Shown: positions 33,103 to 46,000, counted from the stretch's first letter. The stretch: DNA of 64,000 nt from Prunus persica (GCF_000346465.2 NC_034009.1:46679657-46743656), one strand, 5' to 3'. Numbers and translations are program-made. The notes: generated by a model from the sequence alone, not told the origin.

Positions 33103-34605
33103 TCAAACAGCTGATGATGGAGGAGCTGTCCTTGAGACCACAAATCCAGGTTTGAGCATTGCCGGATCGTTGCATTCTTCGTTATATACATAAGCCAATC
33201 CACCATGACTGGTCACATCCATTCCTGCCATCTCCTCCTCTGATGAAATCCTCAAGAGCTTCAACTTGTGCAGCAAGAAAAACAATGTTCCCATTGTCAA
33301 GCTCACAAACCCTACAATCACCACAATCTGAACCAAATGTGCAGCCAAGAGCTTTCCACCTCCTCCCATCAAAAGCCCATATGGCCTGTTTGGTTGCCCT
33401 GAATAGACTTCATCCACATAAGCCTTTTTGGCGAACAATGCAGTGAATATAATTCCCCATGAGCCACACCCTCCATGAAGCTGTGCTGCTTCTAATGGAT
33501 CATCATACTTCAACTTCTCAGCAAGCTTGTTGCATCCCATCAAAACCCAAGCTGCCACAAACCCACAAATGATTGCAGCCCAAGGATCAACAACTGAGCA
33601 ACCAGACGTGATTGCTGCAAACCCGCCAAGCAGGCCATTGCAAACGTCGGTGAGGTTCCAATGACCGGAGAGCAAGCGCTTCCCAAAGAGAGTAGTCAGT
33701 GCTGCTGAGCATCCAGCCATTGTGGTTGTCACTGCAGTTCTTCCTATTGCACTCCATTGTCCATAATAGGATCCACTCTCTCCATAGGCCTTGAGAATGT
33801 TGAGGAATGAGCCTGCATTGAAGCCATACCAACCAAACCAAAGCAGAAATGTGCCCAAAACAACCAATGTGCCGCTATGTCCACGCAGACTCACAGACCT
33901 ACCTTCATGATCGAACCGGCCTATGCGGGGGCCTTCGATAAGAGCACCCCACAAGCCTGCTATGCCTCCAACCAGGTGAACAACACCAGAGCCTGCAAAA
34001 TCAATGACCCCAGAACCAAATAAAAGATTGTCAGCACGAGCAGGGCTTGCCCATCCATCAGCAGACCAAAACCAATGAGAAACAATGGGGTAGACGAAGC
34101 CAGTCAAGAAAGATGAATAGATCAAGTATGCAACGAATTGGGTTCGTTCAGCAATGGAACCACTTGTGATTCCAGCAGCTGCAATGGCAAAAGCCCATTG
34201 ATAAAGAAAGTAACCGTAATCGAAAGACTGAGAAGGAAACTTGTTAAGGCCAAAGAAGTGTTGGCCTATGAAGCCATTGGAGGGGGTGCCAAAGGCCAAG
34301 GCAAAACCAAAAAGGTAGTAGAAGAGGCCGCCTGTGGCAGCGTCAAGGACATTGGTGAGCATTATGTTCATGGTGTTCTTGGCACGAACAGAGCCGGCAC
34401 AGAGCATGGCAAAGCCGAGCTGCATCGCGAAAACAAGGTAGGCAGAGAAGAGAAGGTAGGTGTTGTCAACAGCATAAGCTGTGTCAACAAACTTGTTCGA
34501 CACGGCATCAAAGCGGCCGCAGATGTATTGGGCGGCTGCGGTGGCATTGGCAGCTGCACCCAAAAGGGGTTGGAGGTCAGAGGCTGAGCAAGAGATAGCA
34601 GCCAT
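33103..34605 (-). CDS. High-affinity ammonium transporter, AMT1 family
   Basis: Single-exon gene for 500 residues, intronless as is usual for AMT1. It moves ammonium across the plasma membrane. Eleven hydrophobic segments span roughly residues 48-445. The pore twin-histidine pair is visible: VVHLVGG (H210) and [10 protein letters not shown] (H377). The family signature [11 protein letters not shown] starts at 202. The cytosolic C-terminal tail has GMDVTSHGG, where T465 corresponds to the conserved regulatory threonine phosphorylated in Arabidopsis AMT1;1, so trimer allosteric shut-off is expected to be conserved. All of this places it in AMT1 and not in the MEP/AMT2 branch; the exact member (1;1, 1;2 or other) cannot be fixed. 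Start is the ATG with [16 protein letters not shown]. Confidence 0.97.
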   Translation of the reverse strand: MAAISCSASDLQPLLGAAANATAAAQYICGRFDAVSNKFVDTAYAVDNTYLLFSAYLVFAMQLGFAMLCAGSVRAKNTMNIMLTNVLDAATGGLFYYLFGFALAFGTPSNGFIGQHFFGLNKFPSQSFDYGYFLYQWAFAIAAAGITSGSIAERTQFVAYLIYSSFLTGFVYPIVSHWFWSADGWASPARADNLLFGSGVIDFAGSGVVHLVGGIAGLWGALIEGPRIGRFDHEGRSVSLRGHSGTLVVLGTFLLWFGWYGFNAGSFLNILKAYGESGSYYGQWSAIGRTAVTTTMAGCSAALTTLFGKRLLSGHWNLTDVCNGLLGGFAAITSGCSVVDPWAAIICGFVAAWVLMGCNKLAEKLKYDDPLEAAQLHGGCGSWGIIFTALFAKKAYVDEVYSGQPNRPYGLLMGGGGKLLAAHLVQIVVIVGFVSLTMGTLFFLLHKLKLLRISSEEEMAGMDVTSHGGLAYVYNEECNDPAMLKPGFVVSRTAPPSSAV

Positions 34606-35363
34606 GGGAGAGACTAGAGGAGGAAGATGGGAATGTGGAGAGGTGGAGAATCTGAAGGCTAATTATTGTGACAAAAAGATCCCAAGAAATTCCAGAGGTG
34701 GATGGCCAAGGATTAGGAGAATCTAATAGATTCCCTAGTGAAATAGAAGACCAGTGGAGACCAAAATTTCCTTAGGTCCGTAATTCCGTAACTGATTTTC
34801 CTCCTATTTTGGAGATCAGAAACTGTAAAGCTGTTACTTTCTGTACTATATATCACCACGTGAGAAATTTAACCAAGCTAAATGAACGTTTCAAATTTTA
34901 ATAAATGCCAAAAGAAAATAAAAAGGACATTTTAATGCGCCTGCTGTAAAATTCTTTCCTTTTGTGTATGAATAATTATGCAATGTATCATTACCTGCCT
35001 CCAATCTGTGAATATTCCATGCCTGATTGGTCAATTGCTATTAAAGTGTAAAATAAAAGACAAGGAAAAGTCTCAACCACAAGATGATAAAACAATCAGG
35101 AAACATACTTGATTTTTAAAAAAATTTGTCTATATTTGGGTCTTCATGTTTTTGGTACATGCACTAGCTCAACTAATAATAATACAAACATTTGGAAAGC
35201 TATCTCAATTCTACAACCTTGTGACTTCCCAGGGTTTTGCCACCACCACAGGCATTCTTGTGGAACGAAAACTACAATGCCTAGTCATATACCCAGGTAT
35301 CACTAGCTTTGACTTGTATTGTAATAGACATCGCCTATCTTCAAGAGACAACCAACCAGCAAC
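34606..35363. other. Intergenic DNA between AMT1 promoter and TTC4 3' end
   Basis: It contains the AMT1 5' UTR and promoter (minus strand, 34606-34870) and, toward 35363, the probable 3' UTR of the TTC4-type gene. Nothing else is recognised. Confidence 0.5.
34845..34864 (-). promoter_or_regulatory. Possible TATA box and G-box upstream of the AMT1 gene
   Basis: On the minus strand TCACGTGG (34864-34857) is followed within a few bases by GATATATAGT (34854-34845), about 240 bp before the start codon. A G-box next to a TATA-like word suggests light or ABA-responsive control, but both words are short and could be chance. Confidence 0.35.
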
Positions 35364-37758
35364 TCAAGGTGGAGGAGCCCATTTCCCAGCTTTGAACTCT
35401 TTATAGAAGCTGGAACGTTTAGAAACAACAAAAAACACTGCCCAGGAAAAACCAAACAATTGTCATAAGAAAAAATGAAAGGAATGAAACTGATACAATA
35501 GTAACTGTGTGCTAAAGACAGACCTGGGATCCCTGGAATAACAAAGTTAGGTTCTTTCAGAACATCATGAAGTGTTCTTTTCTCATTTACTTTCACCCAT
35601 TTAGAGGAACCTTTGCCTGACGATCATCAGATAAAGAAAGTTAGGATAAACTTGTCAAGAAAACGAAATCCTAGGAAAAGGGGGCTCAAATAATGTTTCT
35701 CTGCAATTAATGAGTAGAATAGTTTTTAAAAATGGAACAATTTTTCACCCTACCTGCTGAGCTGCCATCATTAGAATTATCATTTGCATCATTTTCCTCA
35801 TCACCGATGTTTTCCACATGAGAAGCTGCAGTGCCCTCTAAGAGACAACGAAGAATCTTTGTTGTTGACAGAGAAACTCCTGAACCTGCCTAATAAATCA
35901 AGGACATAGAAATTAGAAAATGCACAATTAATTTCGTCTTTAAAGATACAGAAAATTATTCCTTGGTGACATACCCATGAAGATATGGAGATAACTAGAT
36001 TTATACAGGTTCATTCATACACCTCTTTTCCTACTCTTTGATGCATGGGCATTCACAGGAATCCCCAGTAGGTTCTATAAGTTGCACTTTCACCTCAATT
36101 AACCACATTGCAATACAAAGGAAAAGTTTGGCATCTCAACAAGCCAGTTGTTATCTCATGTCCTAACAATTGGAAACTAAGCAAACCAAATATCTAATCA
36201 CAATCCTGCAGCATGCAAACTAAAGTCCAAGAAACATAACCTCAAAAGAGTGGATAGCAGCACCCTAGAATCGGATAATATGTTTATGTCAACCCAACAG
36301 TTATGGCTCATGCCACAACATCCAGTTCTACAGATTTAATAATTATCATCGCTTCATGTAGCTGATCTGGTCAAACTCCTGAGACTTAGCCAATTACTCT
36401 CAGAAGTCAAATATGATGCAAGCAATCCAAAATATAGATGAACTTGCTCATTTTCCTTTGCTAGAGAAGTTCAAAAATACAGAATATTCCGAAGATTCTT
36501 CAGAAAGCAACTTCCTTTTAATATTGAGTATATTTAAACCAAATTACAACAAAATAAAACGACTTACTTCATAGTATAATTCAACAGCTTCACGAGTGTA
36601 ATTGTGTTCCTGATCCCATGACAAAGGCTTGCAGCTTTCTGAAAACATGTTTGAAAGTTCAGGAAACCACAAAATGCACATCTATCCAAAAGCATTGGTT
36701 GCTACATAGAAAACTCATAGGCAATTCAACTTTAAAATATAACAGAACACTTTAAAAGAAGGATATCATGTCCAGATGAGCTGACAACATTTCAGTCTCA
36801 CAGAAATCCTCAATGAAGTCACTGGACATAACCTCTGCATACAGCAGCAGAACTGGCCAATGTAGAATATTATTCTTATCTAATACAGGTTTTCTTAATC
36901 CTGTAAGTTCTTGATACATTGCCTTCCCAATTTTCAGTCCTCTACTTTTGATCGCGGAAACAAGGTCCTGCATAGTTTCAACAAAGAAATAAACATGAGC
37001 CTGAGAACAATCACAAACAGTTCATTCATAATTGTATCATTCCATTAGTAATATAATCAAACCTTAGCCTCTGATATAGCCTTGGAAACTTGAGCCTCAC
37101 GCTGTTGGTGTTCCATCTTCTTTGACTCAATCTGCCTTAACAGCTTCTTTAGCTGTTCGTTACTTGGGTCATGCTTAATCCCATTTTGGCAATGCAAAGT
37201 TGATTCAGGCAACAAGTTCAATGCAAAAGACGCTTTGGCAGCTCGGTACAAAGCCTATTATCAAAACACATATTGCTAAAATCACAAAAAAGACTAAATA
37301 TTCAAACAAAACCCATCTGAGAACAATAACATGGTAAAAAAATTGTGCACCTTGACATTAGTGGAACAGAGCTTAATTGCGTCCTCAGCATCAGTAAGAG
37401 CACGTCTGTAGTTACCAAGTAAAAGATTGACATGGGCCCTATTTGAAAAGAGAACAGAGGTGTCAGAGTCACTCAAAGCTTGCTGATTTATTGCTCTCGT
37501 GTAGCAATCTATGGCATCAGCGAAGTGCTTTTTGCCCATCTTCACATACTCGTTACCCTTGTCCTGCCAAACCCAACAAAAAAAATATATATGAAAAAAC
37601 AAAGACAATATAATCCTATCAAGTGCTTTTATTGTGTGAGAGAGAGAGAAAACCTTGAGTTCAATAGCAGTATTTTCTTTGAGAGCGGCTATGGCATCAA
37701 GGTCAGCTCTTTCGCTTTCGGTTTGGGGTTCAGACCCCTTTTCCATCAATAGTGCCAT
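35364..37758 (-). CDS. TPR co-chaperone, TTC4/CNS1 type
   Basis: Eight exons (in transcription order): 37758-37654, 37563-37351, 37254-37063, 36967-36767, 36648-36568, 35889-35754, 35616-35524 and 35437-35364. Phases agree and give 364 residues. A short acidic N-terminus is followed by a TPR domain (about residues 36-150: DKGNEYVKMGKKHFADAIDC, SNRAHVNLLLGNYRRALTDA, ALYRAAKASFALNLLPEST), a charged helix (QLKKLLRQIESKKMEHQQRE) and a C-terminal wheel-type domain (LHWPVLLLYAEVMSSDFIED; FFVVSKRSSFYKEFKAGKW). Such proteins bind the C-terminal EEVD of HSP90/HSP70 and assist chaperone hand-over in cytosol and nucleus. The last exon was read from the AG at 35438-35439, which yields the family-like FYKEFKAGKWAPPP end. 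All introns are GT-AG except that between exons 4 and 5, which is AT-AC. Confidence 0.9.
36649..36766 (-). other. U12-type AT-AC intron in the TTC4-type gene
   Basis: On the minus strand the intron starts exactly with ATATCCTT (36766-36759), the U12 AT-AC 5' splice-site consensus. It ends in AC (36650-36649), and has TTCCTGAAC (36665-36657), one base from the U12 branch consensus TTCCTTAAC, about nine bases before the 3' end. No GT donor near 36767 would keep the frame. Joining at these sites gives LSAHLDM-MFSESCKPLSW in frame, as in the protein family. Length is 118 bp. Confidence 0.85.
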
Positions 37759-38167
37759 TGTTTCTTCGAATTCGCTTCTTTTCTATTTTGCTTTTCTTGT
37801 TCTGCTGCTGGCAACTAGCGACTGCGAGAGAGGCAGAGTATTGCTAAAACCGTACGCAGAAGCTGGGAGGGACTTGCAGACTTCGCTGGGCTGAGTTTAT
37901 GTTTTCCTATAGGACTTTTATGTCATTTGGATTCTCAAGTTATATTTTGAGTGAGCCTCTCTTGAGGACAGATCTTAGCCGTTGGATGAAATTGGACGGC
38001 TGGATTAAAACAGGGCTTTTAATAAGGTTTCGCGTAGAATCGGGTAAAACAAAACCCATACATCCATGCCCATCCCAAACAAACCAGAGCCATCCTCGCA
38101 CAAGTCATATCATCTTCTTCATCTTCCTCTTTCTGCACCTTCTTCTCTTCTCTTCTCTTCTCTCCTC

Positions 38168-38212
<45 letters not shown>

Positions 38213-38574
38213 CACGCGAGTCTGTCTATGCCACCATCTGCAGATCCGCCTGGAACTAAAATAAAAAATATCATGCACTTTTCAAGCTTCACTCTCCCTC
38301 ATCCATAACCCAGCGATTCTTTCTGCTTCACAAGTAAACATTTTTTCAATCCACAAACGCCCAAAAACCCAGCAATTGCCAAAAGAACACCAGATTGACC
38401 TAAAAAAAAAAAAACAAGACCGTAAAGTTAAGAGAGACGTATACCACAACTGAAGGTTTTTTTTCCCCCCTTTCAAACAAGCTGATTCAAGACAAACAGA
38501 GAGAAGATAATTTTGAGAGTAGATCGAATCTAATTAAATAAAATATAAATATCGGTTTCCTGCAAATCAGAAAT
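37759..38574. other. TTC4 upstream region with (CT)n microsatellite
   Basis: This is the 5' flank of the minus-strand TTC4-type gene. A CT-rich tract covers about 38120-38215, with about 20 clean CT units at 38170-38210. No gene is recognised; open frames here translate the microsatellite. Confidence 0.55.
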
Positions 38575-39235
38575 TATAGAGCCGTGCGGCTATACCCGGT
38601 TTTTAAAATTTTTAAAACAATATTATAGGCGCGCGGCTATACTTGTTTTAATGAATTTTTCAAAAAATAGTATCGCCGGGCGGCTATACTTATTTTGACA
38701 CGTGGGCACCTAATCGCCGGGTGTGTCATCTTTTTATTTTTTTTACAGGCTTTATAAAAAAAAGTATAGCCGACCGGCTTTACTGTTTTTTTGGTTTTAA
38801 TATAGTGGGATATTCAATTCTGTTAGCATAGCCGCTCGGTCTTTCTTTATTTTATTTTTTTAAATAGTACAGCCGCGCGGCTATACTCGGTTTTTTGTTT
38901 TTTTAATTTTCTAAAAAGCAGTATAGCCGAACGGCTATACCCAGGTTTTTAATTGTTTTTAAAAAATAGTATAGCCGTTCAGCTATAATCGGTTTTTTAT
39001 TTTTTCTTAAAAAATAGTATAGCCGTTCGGCTGTACGATTTTAACACGTGGCTCCTGGGCGATAGCGGATCTTTTTAAATAGATTATAAATAGTATAGCC
39101 GCCCGGCTATATCCTTTTTGACATGTGGCACCTATTCGCTGTGCGCGTTCTCTTTTTTTTTTTATAAATAGTATAGCCGGTCGGCTAGACTCTATTTTTT
39201 AAATTTAAAAAAAAAGTATAGCCGCTCGGCTGTAC
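38575..39235. repeat. Dense array of about twelve TATAGCCG-NN-CGGCTATA palindromes
   Basis: Copies at about 38575-38595 (centre TG), 38624-38642, 38669-38690 (GG), 38764-38783 (AC), 38826-38840 (CT, degenerate), 38866-38887 (CG), 38921-38940 (AA, perfect arms), 38969-38987 (TT), 39016-39036 (TT), 39092-39112 (CC), 39170-39190 (GT) and 39216-39235 (CT). Spacing is about 40-100 bp and the spacers are unrelated T/A-rich filler. ACACGTGG or ACATGTGG boxes followed by (C/T)CGC(C/T)G-type words occur between palindromes (about 38698, 39043 and 39121). There is no coding capacity and no terminal repeat is seen. It lies between the TTC4 and TH1 promoters. Confidence 0.9.
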
Positions 39236-40025
39236 TGGAATTTTTTGCTTTTTTAAAGGATATTATACACGTGTAGGTACGTTCTTTCTTATAGAGAACC
39301 CAATTCATTCACAAAATTATAATTTTATGGCATACGACGCTCAATTTCTCTCCACCTCTCTCTCCTTCCATTCCTTGTACAAGGTAAGCTCTCACCGCCG
39401 CACTTTTCTATTTTACTGTTTGATTGCCGAGAGAAGAAAACCAGTGATATTCAAAAAATCAGAAGAAATCAATGTCAAAATCCTTCTCCCCATCAAAAAC
39501 CCAAATGCTTCTTTTTCTAAGCTTTCCCCTTCAGCTCGTTTACTATGTTCAATACTTTTATATTCAAAATTCTTGGCCAGAAAACGTTGGAAAGTGACCG
39601 AAAAGTCAAATCTTGACTCAAAAGTTTTATATATATATATATATATATTTGTTGTTTAATTTGATGTGTTTTTTTAATTAATTATTTTTATTTAAAGTAT
39701 CCCTCGGATTATTTTTTTATTGGAAGAATTTTATCCAATTAGGATTCTGAGTTGAGTAAAATCGGTCATGGATGCTTGAGAAAATGAAGGAATATCCTGT
39801 AACCCAATTTGAAATTTTAATTATTTAAGACCTAAAATAAGTCAGGTCAAATCACTTGCAAGAAATGTGGGGCGAGGGTTTTAGTTTGAACATTGCTCTG
39901 TGTGTGGTACGAAAGCATTTCATTCACTCTCAGTTTTCTTTCATTTTCTCAGAAACCAAACAAAGGCTAATAATCTTTTCACATTCTGAGTCTTTTATCA
40001 CACATATACTACTATCGATGCTGCT
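39236..40025. other. TH1 upstream region
   Basis: AT-rich with a (TA)n run at 39630-39648. A short frame starting at 39327 runs into a GTAAG donor-like site at 39382; it could be a leader exon but nothing supports it. The TH1 promoter and 5' UTR are presumed to lie within the last few hundred bases. Confidence 0.45.
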
Positions 40026-43000
40026 ATGGTTTCCATTCCTGAGTTGCACTCTAACTTCTTCATAATCTCTTTATCGTTAAATCATTACCAGTCTGTGCCG
40101 CAAGGATTCAGGCAATCGAAGGGTTTGATCTTATTGTTGGTGAATTCGAGAATCAATAGAAACAAGCACACAGGAATTTTCATGGAGATGCAGGGAAATG
40201 GAAGTCCAACGACAAGTAATCAGTCTACAATTAACATTCCACATGTACTGACTGTTGCTGGCTCTGATTCGGGTGCTGGCGCTGGAATCCAAGCGGACCT
40301 TAAGGCTTGTGCTGCTCGTGGAGTGTACTGCTCTACTGTCATAACTGCTGTTACTGCACAGAACACTGCTGGGGTTCAGGTTGCTATTTGATGCTGTTTT
40401 CCATGACTTATGCTCCATTTGGTTTCTGAGAAAGCATAGAAGAAGATAGAAAAGATAACAATTCCACTGACGTTTGTTAATTTTCCTTTGTTCTCTTTAA
40501 TTGCTAGGGTGTAAACGTTGTGCCTGAGGATTTTGTTGCAGAGCAGATGAAGTCTGTGCTATCTGATATGCATGTTGATGTGGTAAGTCAAAGTTGAATG
40601 ACATAATATCGATCATCATCAAGAGCTTGTTGACTTATTAATTTTAATTCAATGATTAATAACAGGTTGTAGATTAGTTATATAGTTAGTGAAAAATCTA
40701 TATGTCAGAGGTAGCTAATAGAACCTTATAAACGGCACTTATTACTTCTTTGTTTTCAAAGTTGATTTGACATACATTTTGTACTTGTAACTCGATGCAT
40801 ATTTACCTGTCAAAAGATTCACGTCAAGCATAGGGGTTTGAGCTTCCATGTCATCTTTCTCTATTCACTTGTTTTGGTATGAAAGAGAAGCGGCCTGAGA
40901 ACAAAGATGTATGTGGCCAGCTGGTTGAGATGTATGTGGATGTGTCTGTGCTTGTTAATGTAGTAAATGGAGACATCCAAAAAATGAAATTACATTAAAA
41001 AGCATTTTAATTCTGGTGGGAAAAGCAAAGCTTAATAAGTACATGTTTGATGGAAAGAAGCATATGTTGTTAATTTTGGAGTTTTGTGTTAATGAGTGCA
41101 ATATATTTCATCAAATGTTGTTGATATTTTCTTTGTCGAATAACATTTGAAGGTTTGGTCATATTCATAGCGTCAATATGTTTTGGGTGAATTGATTAGA
41201 ACTTTTCATGAATTAAATTGCGGTTTCGTACATTACTTTTACTTAATGGATTGCCGATGTTGTAGGAAGACTAATTGTCTGTACTTGGCAAATTTAATTA
41301 AAATACTCTTTTGAAAGCTCTATTAAACTTTTTTGAGCTTTCACTAGCTCTGTACTTGAGACATGGCTCTTTTGCAAACTTGTTTATATCAAGAAATTGT
41401 ATTGCTACTAAAATGGTTTTGACATGCTCCTGATATGCCATCCCTAGGTGAAAACTGGTATGTTACCTTCTATTGGTATAGTCAAGATTCTTCATCAACA
41501 TCTTAGGGAGTATCCTGTTCGAGGTATGTTGTTCTTTTAAAAATTGAACATGTCTTTTTCTATTGTTGCTTAATTAGCATTTTAAATGAATTGGTGTAAT
41601 CATTGAAGGCAGCTTTAGTGGTTGATCCTGTTATGGTGTCTACAAGCGGAGATGTATTGGCTGGTCCTTCTGTTCTTGCTGGGTTCAGGTATGACAATCT
41701 TTTGTGCATAACATTGAGTAAATTCATAGTCCTGTCATGTGGTTGTTCTTGCTTTATGCAAACCTCATGGGGCCTATGTGGCAGAGTACTAGGTTGTAAC
41801 CATCTTTTATTTGTCTGAAAAAATAAGAGTATAGGTGGGCTGTGCAACTAATATTTTGCATAAGCTTGACAGGGCAACTTTTTCTGAAATGCAGAGAGCA
41901 TGTTAAGTAGTTGGAATGGACAGTATGTTTTGTTTATTACACATTGAGCACTTGAGCTAGCTAAGCTTTGGTTGTCCATCATCATACAGTTGGTTTCTTT
42001 CACCCATAAACCTTTTGGTCATTTTTGTTTTTATGGATAATTTTTTGTCTTTCTTATTTGTAAGTAACAATGATATGATCCTGTTTCTACTAAGAGATTA
42101 GGCTCATAAATATTTTATGGCTTTGCACAAGTAAGTTAAAGGATCTTTGCCGTGATATGAGAACATATCAAACAACCAAGCTAATCCACATGCATACCAC
42201 TAGTTTTTTCCTCTTTAAAGTTTAATCAACAAAGCATTTTCTTAGTTTTACACAAATGTTAGTTTCTCATTGCTTCTAGAAACAATGTCTACATTCATTT
42301 GCTATATAAATTTTGATTGGGTTATTATTATGATTAGTTCACAAACACAATGCAAATGTAGAATCCAGATATTCAATTACTAAAAAAAATGCAATTAATG
42401 TATTAAATAGTAAATGCAAAAAATAATTTTTTATTTCGCTGAACTCTGACAAAATAAATAATATATCAAATGATTAGGGGAAAGATAAAATTTTACATAT
42501 GGACATTTGAAAAAAAAAAAAAAAAAAACCTATTCTGCAATGTTGTTTTTCGTATGTAGCTGCTACCCACAGCAATTTGTTTGATAGTTTGCTCAGTTAT
42601 GGTCACAACAGCAGCTTTTTTATAAGACTCTGCGATAACAGCTCAATTATTAACATTAACTCATCCGAACAAGCATTCAGTATAATATCCTATTCAGTTG
42701 TCTACCAGTCTCTTGGAAATTTCTTTCCTTCACCTGTGCACTGTTAATAAGCATAAATATTTGCATAGTTCTTATGTGCTTAAACTGCTCCTTCACCGTT
42801 TTGCCATGTTTTTATTTCTTGGCCAATTTGCTGCCGTCACTGGATTCTTTTTCCTTAAACTAGAGAGAAAGTCCCCTTATGGAACAGTGTACTTTTTAAT
42901 AATTTTTATTTTCGGGTTCCTGCTTGCAGAGAGGAGCTTCTTCCTATGGCCAACATCATAACTCCAAATTTAAAAGAGGCGTCTGCTTTACTTGATGGCG

Positions 43001-46000
43001 TGAAAATAAAAACAGTTTCTGACATGCGTTCTGCTGCAAAATTGTTACATGATAAGGGCGCACGGTTAGTTATTGGAACATGCTTGACATCTTCAGCTCT
43101 CACTTTTAATCTGATGATTTGTAAAACTCTTGTTTTTTGTATCTGTTTCAGTTATCATAGTCCTGTCAACTTCAGTCAGTTTTTGGACATATTTTAAGTT
43201 AAGTAAAATGTTTCATTAGTAGTAAATTTTTAATGCATTGTGAGTACTATTGGAATTATAGAGAAGGCACTCCACTTCCTGGTAACTCTCTACTGTTGCA
43301 TAATGTATACACCAAGGTGAATGGCTCTTGTTTCTTCTCACAAACAAATTTCTTCGATTACTAAATGCTTTACTAGGTATAGGGCAATTGTATGTCATTT
43401 CACCTAGATAATGGACTAAAACGGTAAGGGTCATGGTATAGGATTTCACTATTTCCAGTGCGTGACACTATTGTAAAAGGGAGTTTCCTTGATATTGTAT
43501 TCATACATTTGTATTTAATGATCGTGGTCATTTGTGTTTTGTTTGGATTTCTGGGTATATATTTTAGGTATGCTTCTTGGTTGGGTTAGTTCAATGGCTC
43601 TACAGTTTAGTCATCTTTAATCCCCTTGACCTCATTCTTGAATCTTGTGGGGGTACTGTTTTACTGTTATCTTGTTCACAATTATCTGTTTGATGGGGAA
43701 TATCATAGACAATGATATTTTACAAGTTGTCCAGGGCATAAACTGTGTTTTCTGGCTTGTGCTTTTTTAACAGTGGTGATATGAATTTAAACAAACCTAA
43801 ATAATAGATTAATCTAAATCAAATTGAACTCATAAGCAAATGAATCTATTGAAGTAGACATGTAAGAACGACATTGTACCCACAGAGATTTATTAAAACA
43901 ACCTTATTATAAAATCTTTTTTTATTTATAGAATTAGCGATACACTGCATTGGGGAGGGGGGGCACTTTTCCTGGGATTTGAACGGGTGACCAAGAGGGG
44001 GAAGGGGGAGGGACCTCACCACTGAGGTAAACCCATTGGTCACCTTATTCTAAAATCTTTTCTTAACTAAATCAGTAAATTTTTATCAGAGTATTGAAAT
44101 TAGTCTTTCCAGTAGGGGGAACAAAGTGAGGAGACAGTGACTGTTAATGGGGTAGGAAGCCCAATGTCATATGCTCTCTCATTTAGGTTTAGGAAGGGTT
44201 ACAGCAAGATAATGTTGGCATATCTATAGCAAGTTACCATTATGGGGTTTATGAACATTTATTTTATTGTGAATTGAATTGTGTAGTTACATTGTTTTCT
44301 TTTGGCTTATTTTACTTAGCGTAGCTTCATTAGGACAGAATTAATGCAGTTTGATTGTAGGAAAAATTTGAAATAAACATTAAGCTGCTTTGTGTTGAAA
44401 CAGTAGTTTGTTAAAACAAATTGCTTCTTTACTTGTCAGAAATGTTCTTGTCAAAGGTGGAGACCTGCCGGATTCATTGGATGCTGTTGATATCTTCTTT
44501 GATGGTAAGCTTTTAAACTTCAGAAATGATAATACTATTGCTTCCATTTACTTGATGTATGAGTGAAAATGGAATACTCAATACTTAGAATGATCATTGC
44601 AGGTGAGCACTTATATGAGCTGCGTTCGTCACGCATAAAAACTCGTAATACACATGGTACTGGTTGCACTTTGGCATCATGTATTGCAGCTGAGCTGGCT
44701 AAAGGTGCTTCAATGCTTGAGGCTGTTAAGGTACTACATATGTGCCTTACTTTAAGGGATGCAGGGAGAGTCTGCGACAAACTATTTTTCTTTCTTTGTA
44801 GTACATATTCCCAAAATAGTCATACTCAAGAATAACAGAAGATAATTAAGGGGTTAGCATGTTAGTAGAGGTGAAAATTGGTTCCCCTTTCTGTTGGATT
44901 GAAACCCAGGTGTGGCTTTTTGAGACCCAAAAGCAGTGCCTTCCTGTTGTATGGCATTTAAAAAATATATATATAGCATTGATAAAACTATTGTTGACTT
45001 GTTTTTTTATTTAGAGTTGCATTGCTTGAGATGAGTTTGCCTGATTCCAAGTACTTGGAAAAATTTGTTCAAAGACTTGATAGAAGTTTGAATTCCACTT
45101 TTGCTGTGTACGGTTGTACAGAGTAGAGGATAATGACTATTGACTAATAAGGCATACTGTCTACTCTAGTACCATAATTCACTCGACTGAAGATTATACC
45201 TTGTCAGACCTTGAGGATTTTCTTGATCGCTCAAGCTAGTCAGTTACAAATTATGAGTCCCATCTCTCTTCCCTCTCCCTTCCTCTTTCATTCCACAAGG
45301 CCTTCTTTTCGTGTTGGTCTTTAGGATATTGCCTGAAGTTTTGATGCTAGTTGAGTTGCAATTTATGTTTCCCATGATCTCATATCATGTTCTTGTGTTT
45401 CTTATTAAAAAACAAAAATGCCATGTTCTTAATGCTGTCTCTCTCACGCACACACATACAAAAACAGTTAGAACGCCAGAATCTATTATCTTTTTTATCT
45501 TAATTTTGGTAGGTAGCTAAATGCTTTGTTGAGACTGCCTTGGATTACAGCAAAGAGATTTTCATTGGAAATGGTCCCCAGGGCCCCTTCGATCACCTCA
45601 TGAAGCTTAAGAGTAACGCTCACAATTCTGGTAGACAAGTCAGATTCAATCCTAGCGACCTATTCTTGTATGCTGTTACAGATTCAGGTATGAATAGAAG
45701 GTGGGGCCATTCTATCTCAGATGCTGTTAAAGCTGCTGTACAAGGAGGCGCCACCATTGTCCAACTGAGGTTGGTTACTCATCAGAATTTTTATACACCG
45801 TAGACTTTATATCTCTCTGATGACTTACATGCTAGTGATTGGTGCTTCCATTTGTACGTGTTGGTACATCTATAACTAATCCTAGAGAAAGATGATGTTG
45901 ATTTTTCATGTATTTGAAGTGATCATTGCCTTTCTCGTGTGGAGTGCTAATTATGCTTTTTATTTCAAGTTGCTCTAAGATTAAAGATAATGAATTAAAC

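Noticed and set aside
34138..34587. 149-codon plus-strand frame
   Set aside because: Antisense shadow of the intronless AMT1 coding region.
35303..35596. Alternative C-terminus for the TTC4-type gene by reading through the exon 7 donor at 35523
   Set aside because: Splicing 35524 to 35437 gives the family-like end FYKEFKAGKWAPPP; the read-through peptide is intronic and hydrophobic without similarity.
38575..39235. CRISPR-like array of spaced repeats
   Set aside because: Repeats are short palindromes with variable centres and irregular AT filler, in plant nuclear DNA with no cas genes.
39327..39659. 110-codon frame starting MAYDAQFLSTS with a donor-like site
   Set aside because: No downstream partner exon could be identified, and the TH1 start at 40026 is sufficient; kept only as a remark in the TH1 upstream entry.
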